Assembly (NCBI RefSeq): GCF_017569925.1
Contig: NZ_CP050854.1
Span: 2,790,001 to 2,854,000, forward strand
DNA length: 64,000 nt
Source of the DNA: Brenneria izadpanahii
GTDB taxonomy: Bacteria; Pseudomonadota; Gammaproteobacteria; Enterobacterales; Enterobacteriaceae
Direction of reading: 5' to 3'
A program made the translations under genes and the position numbers. Below are positions 36,772 through 46,381 of the stretch, piece by piece. The stretch's first letter is position 1, and each line of letters begins with the position of its first letter. Below the pieces are notes generated by a model that was not told the DNA's origin, ran no database searches, and worked only from the letters and a program-made list of their open reading frames with translations.

Positions 36772-38079
36772 TTACGGGGTATCTTGAAAAACGTCGGCCA
36801 CCGCCAGCATCGCCGTAGCGATTTCAATCAATTTTTTATTTTGATTCATCGCCATCTTGCGCAGAGTTTTGTACGCCTCTTCCTCGCTGAGATCGCGGTG
36901 CTGCATCAGCAGGCTTTTGGCCCGGTCGATATATTTTCTTTCATTCAGGGTATCGCGCAACGTCGCCAGCTCATGATCCAACGCCTGTAAACGCCGCGAC
37001 TGCCGTTGTACCAACGAGAGCAACGAACGCCCAAGCTGCGGCCGGACGCCATCGCTATTCAGCCAGCCATGCGACGCGTGCTCCCCGTCCGGTTCGCGTC
37101 TCGCCATGTCATGGCTCGCAATAAACACCGAATAGCCCGGATCGTCGTTTTCCCTGGGAGACATCAGGCTTTCTATATCCGCCATTTGCTCGCTGTTCGC
37201 CTGCTCGGCCGCGGCGATACGATCGCGGCAAAGCTGCATCAGCGTCTGCTCCAGGCGATCTTCCAGCTGTTTCATGGCATCGATACGCTGCGTGGAAATG
37301 GCAAACCAGCGCAGGCTGCCCTCATCCTCGCGTTTTTCCGCCGCGCCGCGGGTGCAGGCAATGCGGCGCAGACGCTCAAATTCGCTATCCGTCGTCATTT
37401 GTAGCCAGAGTTGCCGGTTTCGCTCATCGGCGAAATCAGCAAAGGTGGCGAAACACCGCTCCTGCCGTTCGATCAGGTCCAGCAACTTTTGCTGCGTATC
37501 TTCATCGAAAACGCCGGAGGCGAAGGCCGCCGCGCCAATCGCCCGTTCTTGTCCGGCGAACTCCTTGCCCTGCATAAAGCTGAACATAGCGATCAACGCG
37601 CGCGAGATCACCGGCTCCGCCGCCGTGTCGGAGACTTCGAACACCAGCGAGAGCAGGTTACGGATAATGTCATTGAAAAAGGTCATGGCCTGCGGCAGCG
37701 GCAATATGCGCCGGCGAATATCCTGGCGCAGCGACGGCAATAGGCTCAGCGCATAGACCACGCTGGCGACGCGGCTGAACAGACGGCTGGCCTGCGGCAA
37801 ATCGGCCGTCATGGCCTCCAGTTTATCCAGATGCGCCATCAGCGGTTCCTGCGCCTGCGCCACTTCCCGCTCGCGCAGCGCCAATTCATCCATGAACAGG
37901 CGGCCGTCAGAGCAAAGAAACAGGTTGGAGGTGCCGCGCTCGCGTTGCAGCATATGCACCAGTTGACTGATCTTTCCCACCAGCTCGCCGCTTTGCAGCA
38001 AATAGCGCAGGCTATTCAACTCGCACTGGCGCGAAGCAAGCAAGAAACGGATCGTTGTTGAAGGGTCCGCCACCATCAT
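36772..38079 (-). CDS. nasR: NIT-ANTAR nitrate-responsive transcription antiterminator
   Basis: A 435-residue regulator. The first ~300 residues form the nitrate/nitrite-sensing NIT domain (helical, with LVHMLQRERGTSNLFLCSDG near the start). The C-terminus, about 370-430, is an ANTAR RNA-binding domain with DRAKSLLMQHRDLSEEEAYK followed by LRKMAMNQNKKLIEIA. Nitrate binding releases ANTAR to bind the nasF leader hairpins and suppress the terminator. The ATG at 38079 (or the adjacent one at 38076) is chosen because GGGAG precedes it; the longer frame would need TTG. It lies upstream of nasF on the same strand, as in Klebsiella. Confidence 0.92.
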   Translation of the reverse strand: MMVADPSTTIRFLLASRQCELNSLRYLLQSGELVGKISQLVHMLQRERGTSNLFLCSDGRLFMDELALREREVAQAQEPLMAHLDKLEAMTADLPQASRLFSRVASVVYALSLLPSLRQDIRRRILPLPQAMTFFNDIIRNLLSLVFEVSDTAAEPVISRALIAMFSFMQGKEFAGQERAIGAAAFASGVFDEDTQQKLLDLIERQERCFATFADFADERNRQLWLQMTTDSEFERLRRIACTRGAAEKREDEGSLRWFAISTQRIDAMKQLEDRLEQTLMQLCRDRIAAAEQANSEQMADIESLMSPRENDDPGYSVFIASHDMARREPDGEHASHGWLNSDGVRPQLGRSLLSLVQRQSRRLQALDHELATLRDTLNERKYIDRAKSLLMQHRDLSEEEAYKTLRKMAMNQNKKLIEIATAMLAVADVFQDTP

Positions 38080-38110
38080 TATTACTCCCGAAAAATCACT
38101 GGCGAAGAGA

Positions 38111-38126
38111 TGCAATTAATACGCCA
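38111..38126 (-). promoter_or_regulatory. Candidate sigma54-type promoter for nasR
   Basis: On the reverse strand TGGCGTATTAATTGCA keeps the invariant GG and GC with the correct ten-base spacing (consensus TGGCAC-N5-TTGCA, two changes in the -24 box). The start point would be about 20 bases before the nasR ATG. It may make nasR itself nitrogen-regulated; evidence is the motif only. Confidence 0.4.
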
Positions 38127-38256
38127 GCAACCATTAGTATTGATTTGAAGGCCAGGCTGAACGGCGTTTGCGGCGCCAAAGCCGAACGTTTAACGATCGA
38201 AATGCCTTAAAGGAAGATCCCTTCCGCCCGCGGATATGCGGCCTTAACGCTCGCCC

Positions 38257-39126
38257 TCAGCCGTTATTGCCGGCTAGCCGCTCCCAGCCGCCAATAAGAC
38301 GCTGCATTTTTTCGACGGTATTGTTCTCTTCGAGCGGGGTATAAACCACCAGCTTCATGTTTCGCCCGTCGTCGGAACTGAAGCTATTGTATTCGAATAC
38401 CATCGCCCCGACCTCCGGATGGTTTATTCGTTTATTGATCGAGGTATAGCGTATGACATCGTGTCGTTGCCACCAATAGCGAAAGTCCTGACTTTCGCGC
38501 AGCAGCGTCGCAACCAACCTGTCATAATCCGCATCGCCGGTCAAAGGCGCATTTTCCGCCCGAAACATGCCGACCACCGTGGGAGCCAGATCCCGCCAAT
38601 CGGTCAACAGGCGGCGGTGCGCCGGATTATTAAACATCATGTACATGATGTTCCGCTCATCGCCATGCAGCTTGGAATAGTCGCCGAAAAGCGCGCTGGC
38701 GGCATGATTCCATGCCACCACGTCCCAACGGGGGCCCAGAATATAAGCCGGTTGATTGACGGCCCGCTGGAGCATGCGCAGCATGGCCTCGCCGGGCGGT
38801 TGCGGCTTCGGCCGGTAAACCTTCCGCAGCGGCTGCCCCGCCAAATCAAAAAGATAGCGGCGCTCGGCCTCATCCAACTTTAGGGTTGCGGCAATTGACG
38901 ACAAAACTTCGTAAGACGGACGAACGTCCCGCCCTTGCTCCAGCCACGTATACCATGTGATGCCGATGCCCGCGAGCAAGGCGACTTCGTCGCGCCGCAA
39001 ACCGGGCGTGCGCCGCCGCGCGCCGTCGGGCAACCCGACATCCGCGGGACGAAGTCTCTCCCTCCGGGACTTAAGGAAAGAACCGAACTCATGCCGTCTG
39101 GCATTTTCACGCGCCGAACTCTTCAT
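38257..39126 (-). CDS. XRE-family regulator with MmyB-type ligand-binding domain
   Basis: A 289-residue regulator. The HTH is near residues 13-75 (RTPGLRRDEVALLAGIGITW and YTWLEQGRDVRPS), and the C-terminal ~180 residues match the MmyB-like ligand-binding domain (YILGPRWDVVAWNHAASALF, then NIMYMMF). Start 39126 has AGGGG six bases upstream; an ATG at 39147 is possible but weaker. Regulators of this class are commonly next to an SDR gene that they control, and an SDR gene lies 114 bases upstream on the same strand. The ligand is unknown. Confidence 0.9.
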   Translation of the reverse strand: MKSSARENARRHEFGSFLKSRRERLRPADVGLPDGARRRTPGLRRDEVALLAGIGITWYTWLEQGRDVRPSYEVLSSIAATLKLDEAERRYLFDLAGQPLRKVYRPKPQPPGEAMLRMLQRAVNQPAYILGPRWDVVAWNHAASALFGDYSKLHGDERNIMYMMFNNPAHRRLLTDWRDLAPTVVGMFRAENAPLTGDADYDRLVATLLRESQDFRYWWQRHDVIRYTSINKRINHPEVGAMVFEYNSFSSDDGRNMKLVVYTPLEENNTVEKMQRLIGGWERLAGNNG

Positions 39127-39240
39127 CCTGTGCCCCTCTGCGCCCATACCTACCGATCATAGAATAAAATCGGCGCTGTCGACGGTGAAACGGTCAAACC
39201 GCAGGCATGGCGCGCATAAGCGACGCCGTCTTATATATCG

Positions 39241-39957
39241 TTAACTCCCCAGTCGCAAGCCGCCGTCGCAGATAACCACCTCCCCCGACATAAATGCGTT
39301 GCCGACCAGAAAATAGACGGCATCGGCGATATCATCGGCGCTCCCGACGCGGCCGACCGGCGTTTTAGCCGCATACTCGGCGAATATCGGGGCTTTCTGT
39401 TCATCGCTCAGGAAATTCCACCACGGCGTATCAATCACGCCGGGAGATACGCCGTTCACGCGCCGGGGCTTGAGTTCGGCGGCCAGAATCGGCACCAGCG
39501 CGGCGACCGCGGCATTCGCGGCGCCGATGCCGGCGGTGCCGGGCATGGCCGCATGCGCGGTTACCGCAGCAATGAAAGTGATGGAGCCGCGTTGGGCAAG
39601 AAACGGAAGCGCCGCCTGCGCGGTGGAAAAGTGCGGGAACACCTTTTCCTCGAAACCGGCGCGAACGTCATTCATATCGACAGAATCAAACGCCCCGCCC
39701 CCGCTTGTGCTGCCGAACGCCAACACTAGGTGGTCGAACGCCCCAATCTTCGCGAAAGTTTCTTTTACCGCGGCGGGATCGGCGGCGTCCAGTACGCAGG
39801 TCTTCGCCTTATTATCGAGCCAAACGGCGGCCTGCGCCAACCGTGAGGCGTTGCGCCCGCCGATGGTCACCTGAAAACCGGCTCCGGCGAAACGTTTGGC
39901 CGCGGCAAGACCAATGCCGGAAGAACCGCCGACGATAACAATATGCTGTTCAGACAT
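39241..39957 (-). CDS. SDR-family protein with substituted active site
   Basis: A 238-residue SDR with an intact cofactor motif GGSSGIGLAAA and the C-terminal AFMSGEVVICDGG. The catalytic YxxxK position reads IGAAN, so Tyr and Lys are both missing; this resembles SDR subgroups such as Lin1944-like proteins that lack the tetrad. The start at 39957 is preceded by GGAGAGGAGA; the longer frame is rejected. It is divergent from the flavoprotein gene at 40249 and next to the XRE regulator gene. Confidence 0.87.
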   Translation of the reverse strand: MSEQHIVIVGGSSGIGLAAAKRFAGAGFQVTIGGRNASRLAQAAVWLDNKAKTCVLDAADPAAVKETFAKIGAFDHLVLAFGSTSGGGAFDSVDMNDVRAGFEEKVFPHFSTAQAALPFLAQRGSITFIAAVTAHAAMPGTAGIGAANAAVAALVPILAAELKPRRVNGVSPGVIDTPWWNFLSDEQKAPIFAEYAAKTPVGRVGSADDIADAVYFLVGNAFMSGEVVICDGGLRLGS

Positions 39958-40248
39958 GTTGGGTATCTCCTCTCCAAATGGTTGTCTGATGCATATTTCC
40001 ACGTAACAACCCGCCCAAACAGGTCTGATTTTATACCGGTATTGGCAGTAACAGGATGCGCCGCCAGCAGGCGGAGAAATGCGCGAAAACCGGGCCATCG
40101 CCCCCTAACCCGACGATTGCCCTTGCGGCGTCGGTTTATGCCAAGAACACAATAGCCTAGCGAAAATTGTTATTAGCCTGCCCGGCAACGCAATGTTATT
40201 ACTCAATAAACAGGAGATTGAATTCACTGCAACAGGAAAAGAAATAGC

Positions 40249-41706
40249 ATGTCACAACCCCATGAGGACGCCATCGGACTCCCCGCGCTTGAAGCCCGCG
40301 TAAAACAGGATCTTGAATGGCTGGCCCAGCCGGCGAAGCGCTGGTTGCCGGTGACCGAGCACGCGGGCGCGCCGGTAAACGATGTCGTCATTATCGGCGC
40401 CGGAATGGCGGGGCTGGCCGCCGCGTTTGCCCTGCGCCTGCAAGGCATCGATGCCGTATTGTACGATAAAGCGCCAAAAGACGACGAAGGGCCGTGGGCG
40501 ACCAGCGCGCGCATGGAAACGCTCCGTTCCCCCAAGCATTTGACCGGTCCCGCGCTGGATCTGCCTTCTCTGACCTTTCGCGCCTGGTATGAGGCGCAGT
40601 TCGGCCTGCAGGCCTGGAACGAACTGGACAAGATCCCGCGCCTGCAATGGGCGGACTATCTGCGCTGGTATCGTCGGGTTCTGGCGTTGGACGTCCGCAA
40701 CGACCATACGCTGACCGATCTGAATCTTCGCAACGGCCGCCTGGTTGAGCTGACATTTCAGCATCGCGGGCAGTTCAGCGCCATCGCCGCGCGCAAGGTC
40801 ATTCTCGCCACCGGCATGGATGCGTTTGGCGGGCCGTCGATCCCTGATTTTGTCGCTGAATTACCCAAACGCTACTGGGCGCATTCAGAGGAATCCATCG
40901 ATTTCGCCGCGCTGGCCGGGCGCCGGGTGGCGGTCGTGGGCGGCAGCGCGACGGCGATGGATGTTTCAGCCACCGCGCTGGAAGCGGGCGCCGCGGGCGT
41001 GGAGATATTGATCCGCCGCCCCGATTTTCCGCGCGTCAACCGCTCGAAAGGCGCGGGCAACCCCGGTTTCGAATCCGGATATCCCGCCTTGCCCGATGCA
41101 TGGAAATGGCGTCTGGCGCACCATATCGCCAGCGAGCAGATCCCGCCGCCGCATGGCAGCACGCTGCGGGTATCGCGTCATAAAAACGCCTGGTTCAACT
41201 TTAATGCGCCGGTGCAACGCGTAGAGCCGCAAGGCGGCGGCATCGTCGTCCATACCCCGCAGGGCGAAATCCCGGCGGATTTTTTGATCCTGGCTACGGG
41301 CTATCAGCTGGATTGGAACGCTCGCCCAGAGTTCCGCTCGCTGGCCGGTCAGGTAAAAACCTGGGAGGATGCCTGGCGGCCGCCGGCCGATCAGCAGAAC
41401 GCGCAGTTGGCCCGTTACCCTTATTTGGGCGCGGATTTCGCGTTGCAGCCTAAACACGCCGACGCCCCGCCGGCGCTGTCGCGGCTGCACTGCTTCAGCT
41501 ATCCGGCCCATCTCAGCAACGGACACGTGGTAGGGCTTATTCCCGGCATCAGTCACGGCGCCCGCACGCTGGCGCAGGCGATCGCCGGACAGCTGTACGT
41601 CGAAGACAGCGAATACCATTACCAGGCCATCCTTGATTATGACGAACCCGAACTGCTGGGCGATGAGTGGCGGCCAGCCACGCCTTATGCCTGGCGCCAG
41701 CGTTGA
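40249..41706 (+). CDS. FAD/NAD(P)H-dependent flavoprotein monooxygenase-like protein
   Basis: A 485-residue two-dinucleotide-domain flavoprotein. It has FAD motif VVIIGAGMAGLAAAFAL (about 45-61) and an NADP-type motif VAVVGGSATAMDVSATALE (about 227-245), with ILATGYQLDW near the C-terminus. This is the arrangement of FMO/BVMO-like and N-hydroxylating monooxygenases. The canonical FMO signature is not obvious, so the reaction is open. The preceding region has AGGAAA upstream of the ATG. It is the first gene of the forward-strand cluster and is 11 bases from the SDR gene. Confidence 0.85.
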   Translation: MSQPHEDAIGLPALEARVKQDLEWLAQPAKRWLPVTEHAGAPVNDVVIIGAGMAGLAAAFALRLQGIDAVLYDKAPKDDEGPWATSARMETLRSPKHLTGPALDLPSLTFRAWYEAQFGLQAWNELDKIPRLQWADYLRWYRRVLALDVRNDHTLTDLNLRNGRLVELTFQHRGQFSAIAARKVILATGMDAFGGPSIPDFVAELPKRYWAHSEESIDFAALAGRRVAVVGGSATAMDVSATALEAGAAGVEILIRRPDFPRVNRSKGAGNPGFESGYPALPDAWKWRLAHHIASEQIPPPHGSTLRVSRHKNAWFNFNAPVQRVEPQGGGIVVHTPQGEIPADFLILATGYQLDWNARPEFRSLAGQVKTWEDAWRPPADQQNAQLARYPYLGADFALQPKHADAPPALSRLHCFSYPAHLSNGHVVGLIPGISHGARTLAQAIAGQLYVEDSEYHYQAILDYDEPELLGDEWRPATPYAWRQR

Positions 41707-41717
41707 TGGAGGAATCG

Positions 41718-42413
41718 ATGCCTGAGGAAAAAAACCGCCGTCCCGTCGCGCTGGTCACCGGCGGCACCAGCGGCATCGGACTGGCCGTGGCGCACGATTT
41801 GGCTCGCGACCATCAGGTTTATGTCATCGGCCGCCGCCGCGCCGACGCGACGCCGCTGGCCGGACACCCAAACGTTATTCCGGTCAGTCTGGATTTACGC
41901 GACGGCGAGGCGCTCGCCGCCTGGGCCGCCGCCCTCGCCCGGCTGGATGTGCTGGTGCATTCCGCCGCCGTCTCACAGCCGTTTTCCGTCGCGGCGGCCA
42001 CGCCGGAGATCTGGCGTCATCAGTTCGATATCAATCTGTTCGCCCCTGCGGAACTGACGCGCCTGACCCTGCCCGCGTTACGCGCCAGCCGGGGAAGCAT
42101 CGTCTTTATCAACTCCGGCTCCGGAACGCGGCCGCTGGCGGGACATACCGTCTACTCCGCCAGCAAATTCGCCCTGCGCGCCCTGGCGGAAGCGCTGCGC
42201 AATGAAGAGCGGGAACATGGCGTAAGGGTCGCGACCGTTTATCCCGGACCGACGGACACGCCGATGAACCGCCCAGGGGAAGAGGACGATCCGCTGGCGC
42301 GCAGTTCGCCGCACTCGATCGCCAAAGCGGTGCGCCTGGTTATCGACACCGATGAAGATTCGCAAATCACCGAAGTCGTGGTGCGCCCCCGCCACGACCC
42401 GGCCCAACGCTAA
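41718..42413 (+). CDS. Classical SDR oxidoreductase
   Basis: A 231-residue SDR with TGGTSGIGLAVA, the canonical Ser in INSGSG and YSASK, so the active site is complete, unlike three other SDRs in this window. It lacks the usual C-terminal extension, being on the short side of the family. The ATG at 41718 follows a strong GGAGGAATCG. It is co-transcribed with the flavoprotein and the UroD-family gene, 30 bases upstream of the latter. Confidence 0.88.
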   Translation: MPEEKNRRPVALVTGGTSGIGLAVAHDLARDHQVYVIGRRRADATPLAGHPNVIPVSLDLRDGEALAAWAAALARLDVLVHSAAVSQPFSVAAATPEIWRHQFDINLFAPAELTRLTLPALRASRGSIVFINSGSGTRPLAGHTVYSASKFALRALAEALRNEEREHGVRVATVYPGPTDTPMNRPGEEDDPLARSSPHSIAKAVRLVIDTDEDSQITEVVVRPRHDPAQR

Positions 42414-42443
42414 ACGATCATCCATGCGGCAAAGGAGCCTGAA

Positions 42444-43490
42444 ATGACCGCGACTTCACGTATAAAAGCCCTGCTGGCGGGAGAAAGTCTGGCGCAGCCC
42501 GCCATATCCGGCTGGCTGCATTTGCCGCACGTCGATCGCGATCCCGCGGCGTTTATTCAGGAAACGATCCGCCTGACCGATGAAAACTGCTGGGATTTCA
42601 TCAAGGTGATGTCGAACGGCCACTATATGGCCGAAGCCTATGGCGCGGACATCGTTTTTTCCCGCGATCCCGCGCAGTGGTCCGGCGTATTCCGCCGCTA
42701 CCCGATAGCCAGCGCCGCCGATCTGCCGAATCTGCCGGCGCTGACGGCGGATAACCCGGTGCTGGCGCGGGAGATCGGAATTATCCGCGGCCTGGCCCGG
42801 CACTATCAGGGCAGCGTCCCTCTGCTGGCGACCTTGTTCACTCCGCTGACCTGGATACAGGAGATGACGCAATCCACCCAACCAGGCCCGACGCTGGCGT
42901 TTATCCGCAACCATCCTTCGGCGCTGCGTCAAGGGTTGGACGCTCTGCTGCAAACCAACCTAAACTTCCTTGACGCGCTGTTGCAGGCGGGTATCGACGG
43001 CATCTTTCTCGCCACCCAGTATGCGCGCGGCGATCTGCTGTCCGCGGCGGAGTACCAGACATTCTGCCGCCCTTATGATGAAGCGCTGCTCAACCATATA
43101 AAAGGCAAAACCTGGTTTAACATTCTGCATCTCCACGGCGAAAGCCAGCTGTTGTTCGAACCCTGTATCGACTACCAGGTTCAGGCGTTCAACTGGGAAA
43201 ATGCTCCACAATCAGTTACACCGTCACAACGTGTCGGCGTCGCGCGCGTGCGCGCCATGACCGATAAGATTCTGATCGCCGGCATCGATCAAAACCGGGA
43301 TTTTCATTACGACGGCGGGCGTCGGCCGGCTGTCAAGGCGCGCTTGCGCCAGCGGCTGATGCAGCTCAGAGAGGAAAGCGGCGATCGCGGTTTTATTTTC
43401 GCTCCCGGCTGCGCCCTGCCGCTCGACGCCGACGCGCGTCTGTTCACGCTGCTCGCCGAAATCAGCCGTGACGAGGGGGACGGGATGTGA
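42444..43490 (+). CDS. Uroporphyrinogen decarboxylase family protein
   Basis: A 348-residue UroD-superfamily TIM-barrel protein (WDFIKVMSNGHYMAEAYGAD near residue 50; late segments HLHGES and NWENAPQSVTPS). It is divergent from haem-pathway HemE, and the context is not haem synthesis. Members outside HemE are often methyltransferases acting with corrinoid or other cofactors. No zinc-binding His-x-Cys signature was confirmed by eye. Its role in this flavoprotein/SDR/ABC cluster is unknown. Confidence 0.82.
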   Translation: MTATSRIKALLAGESLAQPAISGWLHLPHVDRDPAAFIQETIRLTDENCWDFIKVMSNGHYMAEAYGADIVFSRDPAQWSGVFRRYPIASAADLPNLPALTADNPVLAREIGIIRGLARHYQGSVPLLATLFTPLTWIQEMTQSTQPGPTLAFIRNHPSALRQGLDALLQTNLNFLDALLQAGIDGIFLATQYARGDLLSAAEYQTFCRPYDEALLNHIKGKTWFNILHLHGESQLLFEPCIDYQVQAFNWENAPQSVTPSQRVGVARVRAMTDKILIAGIDQNRDFHYDGGRRPAVKARLRQRLMQLREESGDRGFIFAPGCALPLDADARLFTLLAEISRDEGDGM

Positions 43491-43582
43491 GCGCCAGCGT
43501 GAGGAGAACGCATTTATACGCCACTACGTTGCCGTCAAACGCAAACTCGCGCCGGCGTGATTGCGTCATGAGACGCTGGCGC
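43491..43582. repeat. Long-range inverted repeat after UroD-family gene
   Basis: GCGCCAGCGT (43491-43500) and ACGCTGGCGC (43573-43582) are a perfect 10-bp inverted repeat with a 72-base loop, followed by GATGTTTT. It starts directly after the stop codon and could be a weak terminator or a small mobile-repeat remnant. The rest of the 258-base gap to the binding-protein gene shows nothing recognisable beyond an AT-rich promoter region. Confidence 0.4.
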
Positions 43583-43748
43583 GATGTTTTCTAACAAAAT
43601 TTCGCATAATCAATATCATTATTGTTCTTTGCTGTTTACATTTTCCTGTGAAAATATCACCTGTAGATACCGGACGGCTAGCCGTCCATATCGCGATGTC
43701 GCATCAGCCGACTGCATGATTCGCAAATGATAACTACAGGAAAATACG

Positions 43749-45383
43749 ATGTTGATTCCCTATTCCGGGCAGAAGATCCGCACACTGGTTTCACTGGCAT
43801 TACTAGGACTCAGCGGCGCAGCGCTTGCCGCAGATCAAACGCCTAAAACGGGCGGCACATTGGTTTATCTTGAACAGCAGGCCCACACCAACCTCTATCC
43901 GCCCGCCGGCGGTTTCTATCCCAACGGGGGGATACTGAATCAGATCACCGACAAGCTGACGTGGCAAAATCCGGATACGCTGCAAATAGAACCGTGGATT
44001 GCAGAATCCTGGACCATCAACGACGACAATACCGAATACACCTTTAAGATCCGCCCCGGCGTCACCTTCTCCGACGGTACGCCGCTGGACGCCAATGCGG
44101 TGGCGAAAAACTTCGATACCTACGGGCTGGGCAATAAAGCGCTGAACCTGCCGGTATCGGAAGTCATCAACAATTACCTGAAAAGTGAAGTCATCGATCC
44201 GCTGACGGTAAAATTTTACTTTAACAAACCGTCCCCCGGCTTCCTGCAAGGCACATCCGCCATCGGTTCCGGTCTGGTCTCGCTCGGCACGCTGGAGCGC
44301 AACTTCAACCAGCTCGGCAACGGACGCAATATTATCGGCTCCGGCCCGTTCGTCGTGGAAAGCGATCGGCCGGGCCGCGAAGTCAAGCTGACCGCGCGCA
44401 AAGACTATGACTGGGCGCCGCCGAGTTTTAGCCATCAGGGACGCCCCTACCTGGACGGCGTCAACATATTGGTGACCCCGGAAGACGGCGTGCGCATCGG
44501 CGCGTTGCTTTCGGGCCAGGCCGACGCGATCCGCCAAATCCAGGCTTACGATGAAAAACGCGTTCAGGATCAGGGCTTTTCTGTCTACGCGTCCGCCACG
44601 CGCGGCGTCAACAACAGCCTCTCCTTCCGTCCGGATAATCCGCTGGTCGCCGATTTGCGCGTCCGCCAGGCGCTGCTGCACGCCACCAACGCCAAAGAGA
44701 TCGTCCAGACGCTGTTCTCGGCCAACTATCCGCAAGCCACCTCTCCCTTAGCGAAAACGGCGGCGGGCTATGTCGATCTGTCCGACAAGCTGACCTTCGA
44801 TGCGGAAAAATCCTCCCGTCTGCTGGATGACGCCGGCTGGAAAACCGGGCCGCAGGGCGTGCGGCAAAAAGACGGGCAGGCGCTAATACTGACCGCGTAT
44901 GAATCGCCGCCGCAGCCGCAGAACAAAGAAACGCTGCAACTGGTGGCGCAGCAGTGGGCGAAAATCGGGGTGAAGCTGAATATTCTGGCCGGTGATGCGG
45001 GCAGTAAAACCGTGGATAACCTCGATCCGCTAAAAACCGCGCTTTATCCCTCAATGGTGGGACGCGCCGATCCGGACGTGCTGAAAAGCCAGTTTTACCC
45101 GACCATCCGCAACGTCCTGCTGCAAAAAGGCGGCACCAGCGATAAGGTGAAAAACTTTGAAGATACCCGCCTTAACGCCCTGCTGGACGATATCGCCTCC
45201 GAAACGAACCACGAAAAACGCCTGGCGCTGGTAGGCGATGTGCAGCGCTACCTCATCGATCAGGCTTATGTGATCCCCATCTTTGAAGAACCGCAGGTCT
45301 ATGCCGCCGCGCCCACTACCAAGGGCATCGATTTTGAAGCCGTCGGCCGGCCCAGCTTCTACAACACCTGGTTAGATAAGTAA
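43749..45383 (+). CDS. Family 5 ABC substrate-binding protein
   Basis: A 544-residue DppA/OppA-family receptor with a Sec signal peptide (cleavage after ALAA, about residue 28). The family signature is visible in FKIRPGVTFSDGTPLDANAV. It begins a five-gene ABC cluster with two permeases and a double ATPase. The cargo is unknown; the peroxidase-like last gene and the upstream oxidoreductases hint at a small reactive or heteroatom-containing organic compound rather than a normal peptide, but this is inference. Confidence 0.9.
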   Translation: MLIPYSGQKIRTLVSLALLGLSGAALAADQTPKTGGTLVYLEQQAHTNLYPPAGGFYPNGGILNQITDKLTWQNPDTLQIEPWIAESWTINDDNTEYTFKIRPGVTFSDGTPLDANAVAKNFDTYGLGNKALNLPVSEVINNYLKSEVIDPLTVKFYFNKPSPGFLQGTSAIGSGLVSLGTLERNFNQLGNGRNIIGSGPFVVESDRPGREVKLTARKDYDWAPPSFSHQGRPYLDGVNILVTPEDGVRIGALLSGQADAIRQIQAYDEKRVQDQGFSVYASATRGVNNSLSFRPDNPLVADLRVRQALLHATNAKEIVQTLFSANYPQATSPLAKTAAGYVDLSDKLTFDAEKSSRLLDDAGWKTGPQGVRQKDGQALILTAYESPPQPQNKETLQLVAQQWAKIGVKLNILAGDAGSKTVDNLDPLKTALYPSMVGRADPDVLKSQFYPTIRNVLLQKGGTSDKVKNFEDTRLNALLDDIASETNHEKRLALVGDVQRYLIDQAYVIPIFEEPQVYAAAPTTKGIDFEAVGRPSFYNTWLDK

Positions 45384-45436
45384 TCGCGCCCTCCTTGCCC
45401 CGCGCCGGCAAGGAGAGTAGCGAAAGAGGAACGATC

Positions 45437-46381
45437 ATGAGCAGATATCTGACGATGCGTTTGGGGCAGGCGCTGATTGTATTGTGGGCCGCCTTTACGC
45501 TGTCCTTCATTCTGTTGCAGGCATTGCCGGGCGACGCGGTACTGATCAAATTCCAAAACCCGGAATTGGGTCTCAGCGCCGACCAAATCGCCCAACTGCG
45601 CTTGGCCTACGGCTCCGATACGCCGGTGCTGACGCAATATTTTCACGCGTTCGCCAACCTGCTGCACGGTAATCTCGGCATTTCTCTTCAGTCCGGCGTT
45701 CCGGTAACGGAATTACTGGCGGAAAACGTGCCGCCGACGCTGCTGCTGGCGTCATTAGGATTAGCCACATCAATCATCTTGGCGTTCCTGCTGGCGGGGC
45801 TCTCTTTTCTCAGCCCGTTCAGCAGCCTGCGGGCGGCGCTGCAATCGCTGCCGTCGCTGTTTATCTCCGTTCCCACGTTTTGGCTCGGCATCGTATTGAT
45901 TCAGATCTTTTCTTTCCAGTTAGGACTGATTCCGGTGATCAATCCCGGCGAATGGGAAGGACTGATTCTGCCGACGCTCACCCTGGCTTTGCCGATCTCC
46001 GCGCCGCTGGCGCAAATTCTGATGCGCAGCATCGACCAGGTGCAAACGCAGCCCTTTGTCGCCGTTGCCCGCGCCAAAGGCGCCAGCCGTCTCGGCGTGT
46101 TGTGGCGTCACGTCATTCGCAACGCTCTGCTGCCGACGATTACCGTGGCGGGTCTATTGCTGGGCGAGCTGATCGCCGGCGCGCTGGTCACGGAAACGGT
46201 ATTCGGGCGTAGCGGTCTGGGGCAACTGACGCGGGAGGCGGTCAATACCCAGGACAGCAGCGTTTTACAGGCGGTGGTGGTGATTTCAGCGGCGGCATTC
46301 GTCGCCATCAATCTGATTATCGACCTGCTGTATCCCCTGCTCGATCCCCGGCTGAAAAACACCACAGGAGTCGCATCATGA
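45437..46381 (+). CDS. Dpp-type ABC permease (DppB-like)
   Basis: A 314-residue permease starting MSRYLTMRLGQALIVLW, with about six transmembrane helices and the coupling motif QPFVAVARAKGASRLGVLWR, ending LYPLLDPRLK. Start 45437 follows GAGGAACG; a longer frame is rejected. It overlaps the next permease by four bases (ATGA). Confidence 0.92.
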   Translation: MSRYLTMRLGQALIVLWAAFTLSFILLQALPGDAVLIKFQNPELGLSADQIAQLRLAYGSDTPVLTQYFHAFANLLHGNLGISLQSGVPVTELLAENVPPTLLLASLGLATSIILAFLLAGLSFLSPFSSLRAALQSLPSLFISVPTFWLGIVLIQIFSFQLGLIPVINPGEWEGLILPTLTLALPISAPLAQILMRSIDQVQTQPFVAVARAKGASRLGVLWRHVIRNALLPTITVAGLLLGELIAGALVTETVFGRSGLGQLTREAVNTQDSSVLQAVVVISAAAFVAINLIIDLLYPLLDPRLKNTTGVAS

